From positions 1 through 27,431 of the forward strand of contig CAADTT010000119.1 in NCBI GenBank assembly GCA_900752065.1: a stretch of 27,431 bases of DNA. Direction: 5' to 3'. Each line of letters opens with the position of its first letter. Position 1 is the stretch's first letter. Shown here one piece after another: positions 8,021-16,358 of this stretch. The stretch is from Lachnospiraceae bacterium. Its GTDB lineage: Bacteria > Bacillota > Clostridia > Lachnospirales > Lachnospiraceae. Both the position numbers and the translations under genes were made by a program. Below the pieces are notes generated by a model. The model was not told the origin of the DNA and searched no databases. It was given only the letters and a program-made list of their open reading frames with translations.

Positions 8021-11000
8021 TACGATTTTTTCACCTTCACTTTCGATGGAAGACCTTTTTTCTTCAGCATCGTTTTATAGGATTTATACTTGCTCTTCGG
8101 CACTTTGACCACTGCTTTTGCATGGATTCCCTTAAATGCGCCGCTTCCAACCTTGCCGCTCGTTAGCTTCGCTGTTTTCAGCGTGACAGATCTCAGTTTT
8201 TTACATCCGCTAAAAGCTGCTTTTCCTATGCTCTTCACTTTTTTTCCAACCACAGCCTTCTTCAATGCCGTACACCTGGAAAATGCCTGCGCACCGATCT
8301 GCGTCACGTTGGAACCGATCGTAACACTGGTAAGCTTTTTACATCCGGCAAAAGCCTTTTTGCTTATGGCTGTTACCTTATAGGTTTTTCCGCTTACTTT
8401 AAAGGATGCAGGAATTACTGCCGTCTTCAGGCTCTTTTTCACCGGTCCTGCCGCCTTCACCTTGCCGCTTCCCGTTACTGTATATTTTATGCTCTTGTAT
8501 GTTACAGTCTTTGCTTCTGTCGTGCCCGTCTTGTCCTTGAAAAGCTGGAAATCCTTGCTCTGCTTTTGCAGACCTGCCAGATGATACGGATCGATGGAGA
8601 TAAATGCAGGCGCACCATTGTCGGTCACATACCAGAGCACTCTTCCCGATGCGGTGACGATCGGCTCACAGGCAGAAAGCGCCAGAGACGTCTGGTAAAT
8701 ATCAGAAGCCAGCTTTCCGCTTGGATTCAGCAGCGCCATCTTTGTGACATAGGTGTTCTTCTTCGAATTATGCTCTTCCCACATCAGGAGAAACTGGTTT
8801 TCATTCAGCTTGACCAGCCTTGGCACTCCGGCTGAAACATTTCCCGATGCGCTGTATTTTGTGATCCAGTTTGTATTTTCCTTCCACTCATCCTTTGCAG
8901 AGGCGCAGACCCAGATATTGCTGTTTTTATCGGAAGTCTTCTGGATTCCGGCTCCTGACAGAATATAAGAATCCGCCGATAACTTTAATCCGCCGAGTGC
9001 AAAACCTGTGTAATTGTTTCCGGTGTTTCCCGGAATCGTTACGACTGTCCCATACTTCTCCGGATCATCCACCTTGTCCGTCAGCCGTGTAGCTGTCAGT
9101 GCGATCCCTCTGGGATAAGCATCCCCCAGATCCGCACGGTAAATATAGGTTCCATCCGTTTCAATAAGCTGCATAAAGGAATGGCTTACATATCCGCTGG
9201 ATAAATTCATAACGTCTGAATAAGAATCCTGAAGCGACATATTGCTCTCCTGAATTTTAAAAATGCAGTTTGCCTGATGATGCAGCCCGTCGCTGGAAGC
9301 ATACATGGTGTGGCAAGTATGAACATAAAGGTTCCCGCCTGCTTCTGTCATATCCAGCCCTCCCGCCTCGAAGGGCTCGTAAGTATTTGCTCCTTTGATC
9401 GCACAGGCACCGATCCGTTTCCAGCTTTTATCGTATTTTACGACACGGATCACTTCTACCGAATCTTTTTCTTTCGGGTTATTCTGCCCAAACACCAGGA
9501 AATTATACTGGTCCCCACTGTAATATCCGCCGAAAAGAGGAAGCTCACAGGCGAGATTCTTCTTACTTTTCAGCGTCAGAGAGCTGCTGTAGCTCTCTAT
9601 GAGCACTTTAGAATCTATCAGTTCCACCCTCTCAAAGCTGCCGTCCGGCTTCTGTGTCAGATTTGCCTCTGTCACTGTCCCATAATATCCGCTGTTTCCC
9701 GGTCTGTGAATGGTTGTGGAGGAAGCGCCCTTTGTATAGGTCACAGAAAAAACATCCGCCCCGGAGCCTGCCCTTTCTTTTACCGTCACCGTAAACTGTT
9801 TCACCGCAGGAAGAGCGGGTGCCTTTACTGTAATCACTGCCGTCCCTGCCGTCCACGCATTCAGCCTTCCCCTCTCGTCTACATCGAGCACCTTGGGATT
9901 TGAGCTCTCAAAGGTATAATCCAAAAGAAAAGCGCCGCCTGCCGTGCATTTTATGACGCTGCTGTCTCCCACGTTCATCGCAGAGGGAATCTCCGCCGTA
10001 AAATCAGAGGGCGCTGTCCATGCAAAGGTTTCTACATAATAATGCCCATCCTCTTTTTCCAGGACCACGCAGGTATCCCCATACATCGCCAGATCATATA
10101 CCGGATGAGATGTGACAGCCTGAATGACCTTTTTCTGCGCCGCAATATCATACTCTGTCAGAACACATTTCTCAGTTTTTATGATAAGAGAATTCCCGTT
10201 TTTCGCCAGCACGCATCTGGTTCCTGCGCTGCTGACATCCCAGTCGTTTTCATATTCCGAGTCTTCCGTGTATGCCGCAAGTTTTATTACACTCGTATCC
10301 GACACGTTAAAAGGGGATACCGACACGCTGCTGTCCAAAATATTGATGGAAGTGGACTGCTCCGTGTAATCCCTGTAATCATAGCTGTTCGAATCCACGA
10401 GGGTCAGAAGATCTCCGGAAAAGGTGCTCAAAACAGCAAGATAACGCTGGTTCAGCATGGCAACCGGGGTCGTATGTCCGAAAAATCCATACTGATACAG
10501 AATGGCAAGATTCTGGCCGGTAATGCTGACCTTATTGTTTTCATCCACATTTCCCGCCATCAAAGACGCCATACTGTGATCAAATCCCCAGTATCTCCAA
10601 TTATAAGTTCCGCAATAATAGAAGTTTCCATTTACCGGGTCAAATCCATAAAACTGGCTGATGCTTTCCCCCAGACTTTTCTGATCCAGCAGTGTTCCAT
10701 CCGCGGAAAAAAGATAAATTTCTTTATCTTGAGTCGTCAGATAAATCCTTCCCTTCTGATCCACTCCTATCGCATCTATAAATCCTGCCCAGTTGAGGCT
10801 GCTGTACAGACTTTCCGGCTTGATCTCGGACACAGCTCCGCTGTTCAGATCATATCTGGTAATCACGATATCATAAGAAGTCTGGTCATTTCCCTCTGAT
10901 TTTGAACTGCTTTCCAGAAAATAAACGGCTTCTGCCGATGAATATGCCGTCTCAGCTCTGTCATAAGAGTACACCGTCTGGTAAGTCTTTGCCGCTATAT

Positions 11001-11256
11001 CATAAAAAATAAGTTCATATGACTGCTGGTTGCTGTATACCTCTCCCACCGTTTTCAAAAAATAGATCCCGTTTCTCGCCTCACAGAAAATGGCTTTCTC
11101 ATAGCCATTGTTCTGCGCCGCCTTGCTTCCATCCAGTTCTGTAATCTGCCTCGTATCTGCTCCCAGCGCTTCCATTTTCTCCGCACCCAGAACCAGAAGG
11201 CTCAAACACAGAACCGCTATGATCTGCCCTGCTTTTTTTACAAAATCCTTCATCAT
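8020..11256 (-). CDS. Secreted multi-domain surface protein: beta-propeller-like repeats, Ig-like (BIG2) domain, C-terminal BspA-type leucine-rich repeats
   Basis: A 1078-residue exported protein. The N-terminus has Lys residues and the hydrophobic stretch IIAVLCLSLLVLGA (12-25), a signal peptide probably cleaved near 33. Residues ~40-410 and ~510-900 are beta-rich with repeated aromatic and Asp/Gly turns, like propeller-type repeats. About 417-494 is a bacterial Ig-like domain (SSNPKVLDVDERGRL then GTAVITVKA). About 945-1050 holds BspA-type LRR_5 repeats (AISKKAFAGCKKLTSVTIG, then IGKAAFSGCKKLRSVTL), followed by a Lys-rich tail. No LPXTG sorting signal or SLH domain is seen, so attachment is unclear; the basic C-terminus might bind wall polymers. 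It starts 25 nt after the rho stop and shares its direction. The first of two adjacent ATGs was chosen, with AAGGGAAGGG upstream. Substrate or partner unknown. Confidence 0.85.
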   Translation of the reverse strand: MMKDFVKKAGQIIAVLCLSLLVLGAEKMEALGADTRQITELDGSKAAQNNGYEKAIFCEARNGIYFLKTVGEVYSNQQSYELIFYDIAAKTYQTVYSYDRAETAYSSAEAVYFLESSSKSEGNDQTSYDIVITRYDLNSGAVSEIKPESLYSSLNWAGFIDAIGVDQKGRIYLTTQDKEIYLFSADGTLLDQKSLGESISQFYGFDPVNGNFYYCGTYNWRYWGFDHSMASLMAGNVDENNKVSITGQNLAILYQYGFFGHTTPVAMLNQRYLAVLSTFSGDLLTLVDSNSYDYRDYTEQSTSINILDSSVSVSPFNVSDTSVIKLAAYTEDSEYENDWDVSSAGTRCVLAKNGNSLIIKTEKCVLTEYDIAAQKKVIQAVTSHPVYDLAMYGDTCVVLEKEDGHYYVETFAWTAPSDFTAEIPSAMNVGDSSVIKCTAGGAFLLDYTFESSNPKVLDVDERGRLNAWTAGTAVITVKAPALPAVKQFTVTVKERAGSGADVFSVTYTKGASSTTIHRPGNSGYYGTVTEANLTQKPDGSFERVELIDSKVLIESYSSSLTLKSKKNLACELPLFGGYYSGDQYNFLVFGQNNPKEKDSVEVIRVVKYDKSWKRIGACAIKGANTYEPFEAGGLDMTEAGGNLYVHTCHTMYASSDGLHHQANCIFKIQESNMSLQDSYSDVMNLSSGYVSHSFMQLIETDGTYIYRADLGDAYPRGIALTATRLTDKVDDPEKYGTVVTIPGNTGNNYTGFALGGLKLSADSYILSGAGIQKTSDKNSNIWVCASAKDEWKENTNWITKYSASGNVSAGVPRLVKLNENQFLLMWEEHNSKKNTYVTKMALLNPSGKLASDIYQTSLALSACEPIVTASGRVLWYVTDNGAPAFISIDPYHLAGLQKQSKDFQLFKDKTGTTEAKTVTYKSIKYTVTGSGKVKAAGPVKKSLKTAVIPASFKVSGKTYKVTAISKKAFAGCKKLTSVTIGSNVTQIGAQAFSRCTALKKAVVGKKVKSIGKAAFSGCKKLRSVTLKTAKLTSGKVGSGAFKGIHAKAVVKVPKSKYKSYKTMLKKKGLPSKVKVKKS

Positions 11257-11281
11257 CTGTACCCTTCCCTTTCCTGCCGGA

Positions 11282-12826
11282 CTAAATAAATCTCTTCTTT
11301 ATCACCATCTGTGCAAATTCATGATTATTTTTCGTGTTGACAAACATATTGAGAATATTTTCTACTGCCTCATCAGATTTCATGCCATTCAAAGCTTTTC
11401 TCATAATGTACGCTGCATCCTGTTCCTCCCGGTTCAGCAGCAGATCTTCTCTTCTCGTCCCTGATTTCTGGATATCGATGGCCGGGAACACCCTCTTTTC
11501 TGAAAGCTTCCTGTCCAGCACAAGCTCCATGTTTCCGGTCCCCTTAAACTCCTCATACACCACATCGTCCATCTTGCTTCCCGTATCCACCAGAGCTGTC
11601 GCCAGAATAGTCAGGCTGCCGCCCTCCCGCATCTTTCTCGCTGCGCCGAAAAACCGCTTCGGCATGTGCAGGGCAGCCGGGTCCAGACCGCCGGAGAGCG
11701 TTCTGCCGCTTGGCGGAACCGTCAGATTATACGCCCTCGCCAGCCTTGTAATGCTGTCCAGAAGGATCGTCACATCCTCATGATGCTCCACCAGACGCTT
11801 CGCTCTCTCGATCACCATCTCCGATACCCTCTTATGATGCTCCGGCAGCTCATCGAAGGTAGAATAGATGACCTCCACGTTATCCCCCACGATAGCCTCC
11901 TTGATGTCCGTCACTTCCTCCGGGCGCTCATCGATCAGAAGGATGATCAGATGCATGTTTTTATCATTTCTCAGGATCGACTTTGCGATATCCTTCAGAA
12001 GCGTTGTCTTTCCTGCCTTCGGCGGAGACACGATCATGCCTCGCTGCCCCTTTCCGATCGGTGATACCATGTCCACGATCCGCATGGCGATTCCCCGCCC
12101 GTCCCGCTCCATTCGCAGGCGCTCATTCGGAAAAATCGGGGTCATATCCTCAAAATTTCTCCGTTTTGCAGCCTCTGCCGGAGTCCTGTTATTAATTGCT
12201 TTCAGATACAGCAGGGCGCTGAATTTTTCCTGCTGGGTCTTGATCCTTGTATTCCCCCTCAGGATATCTCCCGTTTTCAATCCGAACCTTCGTATTTGAG
12301 ACGGTGAAACATACACATCATTGTCTCCCGGAAGGTAATTCGCACAGCGGATAAATCCATATCCATCAGGCATAACCTCCAGGATTCCCTCTGCCTGGAT
12401 GCCGCTGTCAAGATCTGACAGGTCTGCGGACGGACGGTCAGCGGAACGCAGATCACTTCTCACATTCCCCGCCTGCTGCGTCCGCACTGTCTCCGGCCTG
12501 CGCTGCACTACATGCGCGCCTGCCGTTCCCTGCGTCTGTTCTGCTTCAGCCGTGCCCCGTCTCTGCGCCTGATGCACTTCTGGCATATCCTTTCTCCGCT
12601 CCACCTGCATTTCCGCCATTGCCGTCTTCTGCTCCGGCTGCATTTCTGCCGTCTGCTGCGTCTGCTCCGGATTTCCCGCTCCATCTCCTGCCTGCTTCGC
12701 ATCCTCTGCAAGCATCCGCTCGATCACTTCCTTTTTTTTCAGGGCTGAAATATTTTTCATTCCCCGCGCTTTGGCCAGTTCCTTCAGAACTGTCACTGAT
12801 AATGCCTCATACTTCTCTCTTGTCAT
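11282..12826 (-). CDS. rho: Transcription termination factor Rho with a Gln/Glu-rich insertion
   Basis: The hexameric RNA-dependent ATPase that ends transcription of untranslated RNA. It has 514 residues against about 420 in E. coli; the extra length is an inserted region. Order: N-terminal helical domain at 1-42; a low-complexity, Gln/Glu/Ala/Arg-rich insertion at ~43-135; the cold-shock-like primary RNA-binding domain at ~145-215 (DGYGFIR); then the ATPase with Walker A PPKAGKTT (268-275), Walker B ILLDSIT (354-360) and the LSGGLDPAALHMPKR segment (377-391). All key motifs are intact. The ATG has AAGGAAGG about 9 nt upstream and a leader of about 280 nt driven by an extended -10 promoter. 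The secreted LRR gene follows 25 nt after the stop. Confidence 0.97.
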   Translation of the reverse strand: MTREKYEALSVTVLKELAKARGMKNISALKKKEVIERMLAEDAKQAGDGAGNPEQTQQTAEMQPEQKTAMAEMQVERRKDMPEVHQAQRRGTAEAEQTQGTAGAHVVQRRPETVRTQQAGNVRSDLRSADRPSADLSDLDSGIQAEGILEVMPDGYGFIRCANYLPGDNDVYVSPSQIRRFGLKTGDILRGNTRIKTQQEKFSALLYLKAINNRTPAEAAKRRNFEDMTPIFPNERLRMERDGRGIAMRIVDMVSPIGKGQRGMIVSPPKAGKTTLLKDIAKSILRNDKNMHLIILLIDERPEEVTDIKEAIVGDNVEVIYSTFDELPEHHKRVSEMVIERAKRLVEHHEDVTILLDSITRLARAYNLTVPPSGRTLSGGLDPAALHMPKRFFGAARKMREGGSLTILATALVDTGSKMDDVVYEEFKGTGNMELVLDRKLSEKRVFPAIDIQKSGTRREDLLLNREEQDAAYIMRKALNGMKSDEAVENILNMFVNTKNNHEFAQMVIKKRFI

Positions 12827-13037
12827 ACTTTCTGTAATCCTTCCTTTTCCAAATTAATTTTTCTGCGTTTTTCTTTTCGTGACTCTTAAACAAAGGGTCC
12901 GTTCATTTCTGCCTTCACAGATCTATAGGTTTATAACAGTTAAAATTTCCCGACTGTTATCTCCTTCCATAACTGCACTTATCTGAATCATCAACAAAAT
13001 TCAATGGGGTTCGTGTCCGAAACGACATGATTATCAT

Positions 13038-13058
13038 AGTTCAGCCAAGGGCTGAACT
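13038..13058 (-). promoter_or_regulatory. Perfect 9-bp hairpin in the rho leader
   Basis: AGTTCAGCC (13038-13046) and GGCTGAACT (13050-13058) pair without mismatch around a 3-nt loop. It falls about 50-70 nt downstream of the inferred rho start site. No T-tract follows on the minus strand, so it is not a simple terminator. The remainder of 12827-13112 shows no clear gene. A 31-codon frame (13073 down to 12978) spans the hairpin but has no ribosome site. Confidence 0.5.
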
Positions 13059-13112
13059 GTAACACATGATTTACTATCTGTAACATAAAGCAAACGATTC
13101 TTTATGACCTCC

Positions 13113-13121
13113 AGTATAACA
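13113..13121 (-). promoter_or_regulatory. Extended -10 promoter of rho
   Basis: On the minus strand TGT-TATACT (13121-13113) is an extended -10 element. The matching -35 region falls in the T-rich tail of the spoVG terminator and is poor. Transcription would start near 13106, about 280 nt before the rho ATG. Confidence 0.55.
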
Positions 13122-13130
13122 TAGTTGCGT

Positions 13131-13165
13131 AAAAAAAGGAAGCCCGTTTCCGGACTTCCTTTTTT
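13131..13165 (-). terminator. Intrinsic terminator of the glgC-glgD-spoVG unit
   Basis: A 9-bp GC-containing stem (13151-13159 with 13138-13146) closes a GAAA loop on the minus strand and is followed by seven T's. One U-G wobble on the minus strand would be a C-A mismatch on the plus strand, so it favours minus-strand transcription. It lies about 20 nt after the spoVG stop. Confidence 0.9.
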
Positions 13166-13185
13166 ACGTTCTTTGCCAGACTTTA

Positions 13186-13464
13186 CTATTCTGCTTCTTC
13201 GGGCGTTTCCGCTGCCACGATTTCATACTGACGCAGAATAATTTTCTGGATTTTCTCTCTGGTATCGGAATTAATTGGATGCGCGATATCACGATACTCA
13301 CCGTCAGATGCCTTACGGCTCGGCATTGCAATAAACAATCCCTTCTCACCTTCGATCACCTTAATATCATGTACTACAAACTCATCATCAAGCGTGATAG
13401 AAACTACCGCTTTCATCTTTCCTTCTTTTGCAACCTTGCGCACTCTCACATCCGTGATTTTCAT
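13186..13464 (-). CDS. spoVG: Septation/sporulation regulator SpoVG
   Basis: A 92-residue SpoVG family protein, a small nucleic-acid-binding regulator tied to sporulation and cell division in Bacillus and shown to bind RNA or DNA in several Firmicutes. The signature is clear: ITDVRVRK, ITLDDEFVVHDIKVI, GLFIAMPSRK and DIAHPINSDTREKI. The length is normal (85-100). The ATG at 13464 is preferred over an in-frame TTG at 13482: AAAGGGG stands at the right distance before it, and family members begin with the MK/MEVTDVR sequence. The C-terminus is acidic (AAETPEEAE). It follows glgD in the same direction with an 81-nt gap containing a plausible promoter, and ends at a strong terminator. Confidence 0.97.
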   Translation of the reverse strand: MKITDVRVRKVAKEGKMKAVVSITLDDEFVVHDIKVIEGEKGLFIAMPSRKASDGEYRDIAHPINSDTREKIQKIILRQYEIVAAETPEEAE

Positions 13465-13493
13465 ACTCTGTGCCCCTTTCAAAATTGTCGTTT

Positions 13494-13523
13494 CTTATAG
13501 TTTACCCTTCCACAGAACGGCAA
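13494..13523 (-). promoter_or_regulatory. Possible internal promoter of spoVG
   Basis: On the minus strand TTGCCG (13523-13518), an 18-nt spacer and TATAAG (13499-13494) match the vegetative consensus at 4/6 and 5/6. It would let spoVG be expressed apart from glgCD. I could not make out a clear sigma-H element here. Confidence 0.45.
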
Positions 13524-13545
13524 CCTTTCCCTGATAATATATTAA

Positions 13546-14664
13546 TTACAGTACGTATCTCTCGTTTTTCTCTATAACGATCTTGATTCCATCTTCACCG
13601 ACATGATGTGAATTTGCGCGAATCGTATCACGGCTCTCCACGATACAGTTCTCGATATAGGTGTTGTCACCCAGATAAACATCATTCATAATGATGGAAT
13701 TCTTGATCACGCAGTTTTCACCGACAAAAACAGTCTTAAACAGTACGGAATTCTCCACGCGTCCATTAATGATACATCCGCTGGATATCAGGCTGTTTTT
13801 CACTTCCGAACCCGGATTATATTTTGCAGGCGGAAGGTCATCGACCTTAGAATAAATATCCGGATACTGGCGGAAGAAATAATTTCTTACTTCCGGTTTG
13901 AGGAAATCCATATTTGTCTGATAATAGGAATCCACTGTCGCAATGTTGCTCCAATAATCTTTGATCTTATATCCGTAAATTCTCTTGAGGTTCTTATAGC
14001 GGATCAGGATATCTCTTACAAAATCATATCTGTCTTCCTGCGCACAGCGCTCAACCAGCTCGATCAACTGTCTTCTGCGGATGACATAGATACCTGTTGA
14101 AATCGTATTGGAAGTAGAAACCATCGGCTTCTCATCAAACTCTTCAATTCTGCTGTCCTCATTCATTCTGACAAGGCCGAATCTCGTCACGTCCATTGTC
14201 GGCGGCATTTCCTTACATACTACGGTGATATCCGCCTTCTTCTCGATGTGATACTCCAGAACTTTGTTGTAGTCCAGCTTATATACGCAGTCGCCGGATG
14301 CAATGATCACATACGGCTCATGGCTCTTTTTCAGAAAATCGAGATTCTGGTAAATGGCATCCGCCGTTCCCCTGTACCATGCGCTGTTGTCAGCAGTGAT
14401 CGTGGGAGTGAATACGAAAAGTCCTCCCTGTTTTCTTCCGAAATTCCACCACTTTGAGGAGCTTAAATGCTCATTTAAGGAGCGGGAATTATACTGTGTC
14501 AGTACAGCAACCTTCTGTACGGAAGAATTACTCATGTTACTGAGTGCAAAGTCGATGGCACGGTAGCTTCCTGCCACCGGCATTGCTGAAATTGCACGTT
14601 TATTTGAAAGTTCTTTCATGCGGTGACTGTTACCACCTGCCAAAATTATTCCTACTGCTCTCAT
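13546..14664 (-). CDS. glgD: Glucose-1-phosphate adenylyltransferase subunit GlgD
   Basis: The 372-residue GlgD partner of GlgC. In Firmicutes that carry both, GlgD has little or no activity alone and stimulates GlgC in a mixed complex making ADP-glucose for glycogen. The nucleotidyltransferase fold is kept, but the ATP-site loop is altered: LAGGNSHRMKELS (8-20) replaces GlgC's LAGGQGSRLGVLT, and GSYRAIDF replaces GKYRIIDF. SGDCVYKLDY keeps Asp125 but loses the usual His. The C-terminal ~100 residues form a left-handed beta-helix domain (NSVLF, NSIIM, NCIVE turns). The start overlaps the glgC stop as ATGA, and AGGTGAGG gives a ribosome site, so translation is probably coupled. Confidence 0.93.
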   Translation of the reverse strand: MRAVGIILAGGNSHRMKELSNKRAISAMPVAGSYRAIDFALSNMSNSSVQKVAVLTQYNSRSLNEHLSSSKWWNFGRKQGGLFVFTPTITADNSAWYRGTADAIYQNLDFLKKSHEPYVIIASGDCVYKLDYNKVLEYHIEKKADITVVCKEMPPTMDVTRFGLVRMNEDSRIEEFDEKPMVSTSNTISTGIYVIRRRQLIELVERCAQEDRYDFVRDILIRYKNLKRIYGYKIKDYWSNIATVDSYYQTNMDFLKPEVRNYFFRQYPDIYSKVDDLPPAKYNPGSEVKNSLISSGCIINGRVENSVLFKTVFVGENCVIKNSIIMNDVYLGDNTYIENCIVESRDTIRANSHHVGEDGIKIVIEKNERYVL

Positions 14665-15935
14665 AGTGCCTCACCTGCCTTAATTAATGTCTCGCCGCTT
14701 TCCAGGATGCCGTCAGGATAATCCTCTGCTGTAGTTACGCCTGAAATCGCCGTATTCTTTCCGATCTTTACATTATCCGGAACCACGGAGTTCTCTCCAA
14801 TAGTAACCAGACCGAAGGAGTACACGTTTGGTTTCACTTTATTTGGTACGTCTTCTCCTATGCCAAGCTCCACATTCTTGCCGATCACAGTATTCTCGGC
14901 AATGATCGCCCGGTTCATCATAACGTTCTCTCCAACCGTAACGCCACGCATAATGATGGAATCGCGGACCACAGCACCTTTTTCAATGGTAACTCCGGCT
15001 CCGATGACAGAGTTGTGGACTTCACCGTAAATCTCGCTTCCATCTCCGATAATACATTTATTAATGACTGCATTTTCTGCCACATACTGAGGCGGAATAA
15101 TCTCATTGCTCGTATAGATCTTCCAGAATTCTTCATACAGGTTAAACTCCGGAATGATATCGATCAGCTCCATATTGGCTTCCCAATAAGAGCCGAGCGT
15201 TCCTACATCCTTCCAGTAGCCATTGTACTCATATGCCACCAGCTTTTCGCCTTTTTCGTGGCAGTACGGAATAACATGCTTTCCGAAGTCACAATTGCTC
15301 TGGTCTTTTAACGTCACCAGCGCCTCTCTTAATGCCGGCCATGAGAAGATATAAATACCCATGGATGCCAGGTTGCTCTTCGGATGCTCCGGTTTCTCCT
15401 GAAACTCTGTGATCTGATTGTTGTCATCTGTTACTACAACGCCGAATCTGCTGGCCTCCTCCATCGGTACAGGCATAACTGCGATACTTACGTCTGCGTT
15501 GCTCGCCTTATGGAACTCCAGCATTACCTCATAATCCATCTTGTAGATGTGGTCTCCGGAGAGGATCAGTACATACTCCGGATTGTAAAGCTCCATATAA
15601 GTCAGGTTCTGGTAAATGGCATTTGCTGTTCCTGTATACCAGTCACTGTTTGAGCTTTTCTCGTAGGGCGGAAGGATGGAAACACCGCCGATATTCTTGT
15701 CCAAATCCCACGGAATACCGATTCCAATATGCGTATTTAACCGTAGCGGCTGATACTGCGTCAGGACTCCGACGGTATCTACGCCTGAATTTATGCAATT
15801 ACTCAGTGGAAAATCGATAATACGGTATTTGCCGCCAAATGCTACAGCCGGTTTTGCCACCTTTGATGTGAGCACCCCAAGCCTGCTGCCCTGTCCGCCT
15901 GCCAGCAGCATGGCAATCATTTCTTTTTTAATCAC
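14661..15935 (-). CDS. glgC: Glucose-1-phosphate adenylyltransferase catalytic subunit GlgC
   Basis: Makes ADP-glucose from ATP and glucose-1-phosphate, the committed step of bacterial glycogen synthesis. Residues (424-aa form): LAGGQGSRLG at 11-20 (pyrophosphorylase signature), GKYRIIDFPLSNC at 35-47, SGDHIYKMDY at 126-135 with catalytic-type Asp128, and EKP at 180-182 with substrate-binding Lys181. A left-handed beta-helix domain lies at ~290-400. The GTG at 15935 is chosen over the ATG at 16010: AGAGGTGA precedes it, homologs begin MIKKEMIAMLLAGG, and the ATG at 16010 lies upstream of the promoter. The stop overlaps glgD by 4 nt. All catalytic motifs are intact, unlike in GlgD. Confidence 0.96.
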   Translation of the reverse strand: MIKKEMIAMLLAGGQGSRLGVLTSKVAKPAVAFGGKYRIIDFPLSNCINSGVDTVGVLTQYQPLRLNTHIGIGIPWDLDKNIGGVSILPPYEKSSNSDWYTGTANAIYQNLTYMELYNPEYVLILSGDHIYKMDYEVMLEFHKASNADVSIAVMPVPMEEASRFGVVVTDDNNQITEFQEKPEHPKSNLASMGIYIFSWPALREALVTLKDQSNCDFGKHVIPYCHEKGEKLVAYEYNGYWKDVGTLGSYWEANMELIDIIPEFNLYEEFWKIYTSNEIIPPQYVAENAVINKCIIGDGSEIYGEVHNSVIGAGVTIEKGAVVRDSIIMRGVTVGENVMMNRAIIAENTVIGKNVELGIGEDVPNKVKPNVYSFGLVTIGENSVVPDNVKIGKNTAISGVTTAEDYPDGILESGETLIKAGEAL

Positions 15936-15978
15936 GCTATCACCTCTTGTAGTATTTTTTTTGATTCTGATGTTTTCC

Positions 15979-16007
15979 ATTATACCACACTTTCTTTTTA
16001 TTGTGAA
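15979..16007 (-). promoter_or_regulatory. Strong promoter of the glgC-glgD(-spoVG) unit
   Basis: On the minus strand TTCACA (16007-16002), a 17-nt spacer and TATAAT (15984-15979), with an extended TGG just before the -10. The start of transcription would be near 15972, leaving a leader of about 37 nt before the GTG. From here to the murC promoter (about 16010-16280) the DNA is AT-rich and pyrimidine-rich on the plus strand, without a supportable gene. Confidence 0.85.
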
Positions 16008-16283
16008 CATATTTTACAAAATTTTGAATATTTTAGGAAGCTTTTTATAACATTTACCAAAGCAACCGGTCTTATTTCTCTATTTTCTGACTCCTTTTTT
16101 AGTAATAATTCATATTTACACATATCTCCCCAAAATCTTTTTGTCTATTTTTCTTATTTTTTCTCCTATTTTCTCCAAATCTCCCGCATCCTTTTTCATG
16201 TCTTTCCATTGCTGTCCGCTCTGACGACGCTGATGACTGACCACGCGCCGTATGAAAAAAAATATGGAAATAAGGAACAGTTG

Positions 16284-16292
16284 TGATATAAT
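16284..16292 (+). promoter_or_regulatory. Extended -10 promoter of murC
   Basis: TGATATAAT (16284-16292) is a perfect -10 with the TGn extension; the -35 region is weak. The start of transcription would be near 16299, about 60 nt before the murC ATG. Confidence 0.65.
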
Positions 16293-16358
16293 AAGAAAAA
16301 TGTATCTGTAAAATACGGGACAGATATGAAAAACTTTTCATCAAAAGGAGCGTACACT

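Noticed and set aside
10042..10899. 285-codon plus-strand open frame
   Set aside because: Antisense to the LRR surface protein gene; no supporting signals.
13038..13058. Rho-leader hairpin as an intrinsic terminator
   Set aside because: The stem is perfect but no T-tract follows on either strand.
12978..13073. 31-codon frame in the rho leader as a leader peptide gene
   Set aside because: It spans the perfect hairpin and starts with ATG, but has no ribosome site in reach; the only GGAGG is 21 nt away, at the inferred transcription start.
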